This document shows positions 62,245 through 64,000 of a stretch of 64,000 nt of DNA, piece after piece. The notes below the pieces were generated by a model, which saw only the letters and a program-made list of their open reading frames with translations, was not told where the DNA came from and searched no databases. Numbering within the stretch: the stretch's first letter is position 1; each line of letters begins with the position of its first letter. The stretch is taken from NCBI RefSeq assembly GCF_002009015.1, contig NZ_LZDE01000345.1, forward strand, positions 39,654 through 103,653. Direction: 5' to 3'. This DNA is from Microbulbifer mangrovi. Its GTDB lineage: Bacteria; Pseudomonadota; Gammaproteobacteria; Pseudomonadales; Cellvibrionaceae. The translations under genes were made by a program, and so were the position numbers.

Positions 62245-62277
62245 TTCGATATAACAACATTTGTTTTCATTATCGAA
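62245..62277. promoter_or_regulatory. Inverted repeat at the efflux operon promoter
   Basis: TTCGATA (62245-62251) and TATCGAA (62271-62277) form a 7-bp inverted repeat with a 19-base AT-rich spacer, immediately upstream of the efflux operon start. Possibly an operator for an unlinked repressor. Confidence 0.3.
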
Positions 62278-62681
62278 ACAACTATTACAGCGGCCAAGTT
62301 GATTTACGTTTGTTTACTTGTAGAAGGGCTGTCACCTGACAGGCGGGGGATGGCGCTGGAGTATGCAACCCCAATTGGCGCGAAATCACACCCACATTCA
62401 TAGCTCTACGGCACGTCCAGAGTGGGAACCGCGATTTTCCACTGCTTTTGCCCCACAAAAAAGTGATCACATTAGTGAAGTGACGGACCTTGTTCGCTAT
62501 GATGACCCGGTAAACGAACATCTGCGGGCCGCTCACCGGCCTGACAACGGCATCTGGTCTTCGGCGGCACTTAGGAGTCCCAGGCCATTTGCCTAAGATT
62601 GAATAAAGATAGACCGGCTGCTGCCGCTGCACGGCACCTGACCGGCCAATTGAGACTCAACCTTTTCGCACGGACCAAACC
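62278..62681. other. Intergenic region between the efflux operon and gcdH
   Basis: About 400 bases with no supported gene. It should hold the divergent promoters. Short frames here lack ribosome binding sites, and no terminator or repeat was recognised. Confidence 0.4.
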
Positions 62682-63869
62682 ATGAGCAAAAACCAGCCTT
62701 TGGCACACTGGGACGACATCCTGCTGCTGGACCGCCAGCTGAGCGACGAAGAGCGCATGATCCGCGATACCGCGCGCGAGTATTGCCAATCAAAACTGAT
62801 GCCGCGGGTGCTGGAAGCCAACCGCCACGAAATTTTCGACCGCGATATCATGCGTGAAATGGGAGAGCTGGGACTGCTTGGCTCTACGATCGAAGGCTAC
62901 GACTGCGCAGGCCTCAACTATGTTTCCTACGGTCTGGTTGCGCGGGAAGTTGAACGCGTGGACTCAGGCTACCGCTCTGCCATGAGTGTTCAGTCCAGCC
63001 TGGTCATGCACCCGATCTATGCCTACGGTAGCGAGGAGCAAAAACAAAAGTACCTGCCCAAACTCGCCAGCGGTGAATGGGTTGGCTGCTTCGGTCTCAC
63101 CGAGCCGGATGCAGGTTCAGACCCCGGCGGCATGAAGACCCGCGCAAAGAAAGTCGATGGTGGCTACCGCATCAGCGGCTCCAAGATGTGGATCACCAAC
63201 AGCCCGATCGCCGATGTTTTTGTGGTCTGGGCGAAAGACGATGAAGGGGATATCCGAGGCTTCGTGCTCGAAAAAGGCATGGAGGGTCTCAGCGCCCCGA
63301 AAATCGAAGGCAAGTTCTCCCTGCGCGCATCCATCACCGGTGAGATCGTGATGGACAACGTGTTTGTACCGGAAGAAAACCGCTTCCCGAACATCAAGGG
63401 TCTCAGCGGTCCCTTTGGCTGCCTGAACCGCGCCCGCTACGGTATCTCCTGGGGCGCCATGGGGGCTGCAGAATACTGCTGGCACGCGGCACGCCAGTAC
63501 GGTCTCGATCGCAAGCAGTTCAACAAGCCACTGGCCCAGACCCAACTGTTCCAGAAAAAACTCGCCGATATGCAGACCGAGATCACCCTTGGCTTGCAGG
63601 GCTCCCTGCGCGTCGGCCGCCTGATGGACGAACAGAAAGACAGCTTCGATCCCACGATGATTTCCCTGGTCAAGCGCAACAACTGCGGCAAGGCCCTGGA
63701 TATTGCCCGCGTTGCCCGCGACATGCACGGCGGTAACGGCATCGCCGACGAGTTCCATGTGATTCGCCATGTGATGAACCTCGAAGCGGTCAATACTTAC
63801 GAAGGTACCCACGATGTGCACGCGCTGATCCTGGGGCGCGCGCAGACTGGCCTGCAGGCGTTTTTTTAA
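62682..63869 (+). CDS. gcdH: Glutaryl-CoA dehydrogenase
   Basis: Oxidises and decarboxylates glutaryl-CoA to crotonyl-CoA in lysine and tryptophan breakdown, using FAD and electron transfer flavoprotein. The 395 residues match the family length. Landmarks are [37 protein letters not shown], the [15 protein letters not shown] segment and the catalytic base E374 in [17 protein letters not shown]. This last motif distinguishes GcdH from other acyl-CoA dehydrogenases. No companion gene lies in the window, which ends 131 bases later. Confidence 0.93.
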   Translation: MSKNQPLAHWDDILLLDRQLSDEERMIRDTAREYCQSKLMPRVLEANRHEIFDRDIMREMGELGLLGSTIEGYDCAGLNYVSYGLVAREVERVDSGYRSAMSVQSSLVMHPIYAYGSEEQKQKYLPKLASGEWVGCFGLTEPDAGSDPGGMKTRAKKVDGGYRISGSKMWITNSPIADVFVVWAKDDEGDIRGFVLEKGMEGLSAPKIEGKFSLRASITGEIVMDNVFVPEENRFPNIKGLSGPFGCLNRARYGISWGAMGAAEYCWHAARQYGLDRKQFNKPLAQTQLFQKKLADMQTEITLGLQGSLRVGRLMDEQKDSFDPTMISLVKRNNCGKALDIARVARDMHGGNGIADEFHVIRHVMNLEAVNTYEGTHDVHALILGRAQTGLQAFF

Positions 63870-63918
63870 CCCTCTGTACCGCGTTGCAAGCAACCCGCAT
63901 AATGCTCCGAACCGCCGA

Positions 63919-63956
63919 GTAGCGCTCCAAGCCGACTCCGGTGGCGGAGCCGCTAC
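63919..63956. repeat. Imperfect inverted repeat after gcdH
   Basis: GTAGCGCTCC and GGAGCCGCTAC pair with one unmatched base. The following bases to the window end (CCCATCCCTGGGGG) look like the start of an interspersed intergenic repeat of this kind of genome. The window cuts it off. Confidence 0.3.
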
Positions 63957-64000
63957 CGGCTATAGCCTTGTGAGACTCGCCGTAAACCCATCCCTGGGGG

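Overview
The window looks like a chromosomal segment of a marine, polysaccharide-degrading gammaproteobacterium, most probably of the Cellvibrionales/Microbulbifer type. That is an inference from gene content, not a database result. It carries a secreted family 16 laminarinase with CBM6 and crystallin-like modules, a secreted polyhydroxyalkanoate (PHB) depolymerase with thrombospondin type 3 repeats, a family 10 pectate lyase paired with a sodium:solute symporter, and typical gammaproteobacterial housekeeping genes (murI, hrpB, nfuA, metH, trxC). Most of the window is GC-rich and densely coded. Two stretches, about 1-5.4 kb and 15.0-18.1 kb, are visibly AT-richer and behave as accessory DNA.

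Layout. 0-1.2 kb: two small exported proteins of unknown function. 1.2-5.2 kb: a graveyard of broken minus-strand genes (an Imm11-like immunity remnant, an AHH-type nuclease toxin with a stop and a frameshift, a frameshifted membrane protein, and a tyrosine integrase carrying two stops and a frameshift), best read as a decayed integrated element. 5.5-15 kb: murI, an AddB-like/AddA-like nuclease-helicase pair, a DAHP synthase, and a divergent NagB-fold protein. 15.4-17.8 kb: an isolated radical SAM/SPASM enzyme with an unusual N-terminal module, the best candidate here for something undescribed. 18-27 kb: a frameshifted cytoplasmic protein, the PHB depolymerase, small membrane and exported proteins (including a diverged tandem pair), and the pectate lyase/symporter operon. 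27-36 kb: trxC, a thiopurine methyltransferase-like gene, a MarR-regulated siderophore-interacting reductase, hrpB, the laminarinase, nfuA and a DJ-1/PfpI protein. 36-43 kb: metH, a DUF2970 membrane protein, a 44-residue membrane protein, and a siroheme sulfite/nitrite reductase followed by DUF934. 43-49 kb: an operon cstA - small Cys-Cys-tailed protein - ArsA/Get3-like ATPase, then a lysozyme-inhibitor lipoprotein, a CaiB CoA-transferase and a DUF962 protein. 49-56 kb: a TyrR/PhhR-like regulator divergent from phhA with a textbook TyrR box between them, an Lrp-type regulator with a class V PLP enzyme, a CPA2 antiporter, a small exported protein and an SMR exporter. 56-62 kb: a complete RND efflux operon (outer membrane factor, adaptor, permease). 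62.7-63.9 kb: glutaryl-CoA dehydrogenase.

Functional links. The secreted depolymerases would supply sugars, uronates and hydroxyacids. The symporter, CstA (pyruvate) and amino-acid catabolic genes (phhA under TyrR control, gcdH) would feed central metabolism. The sulfite reductase and MetH serve sulfur assimilation and methionine synthesis. NfuA, trxC and the siderophore reductase handle Fe-S, redox and iron supply. No rRNA gene, intact tRNA, CRISPR array or complete insertion sequence was seen.
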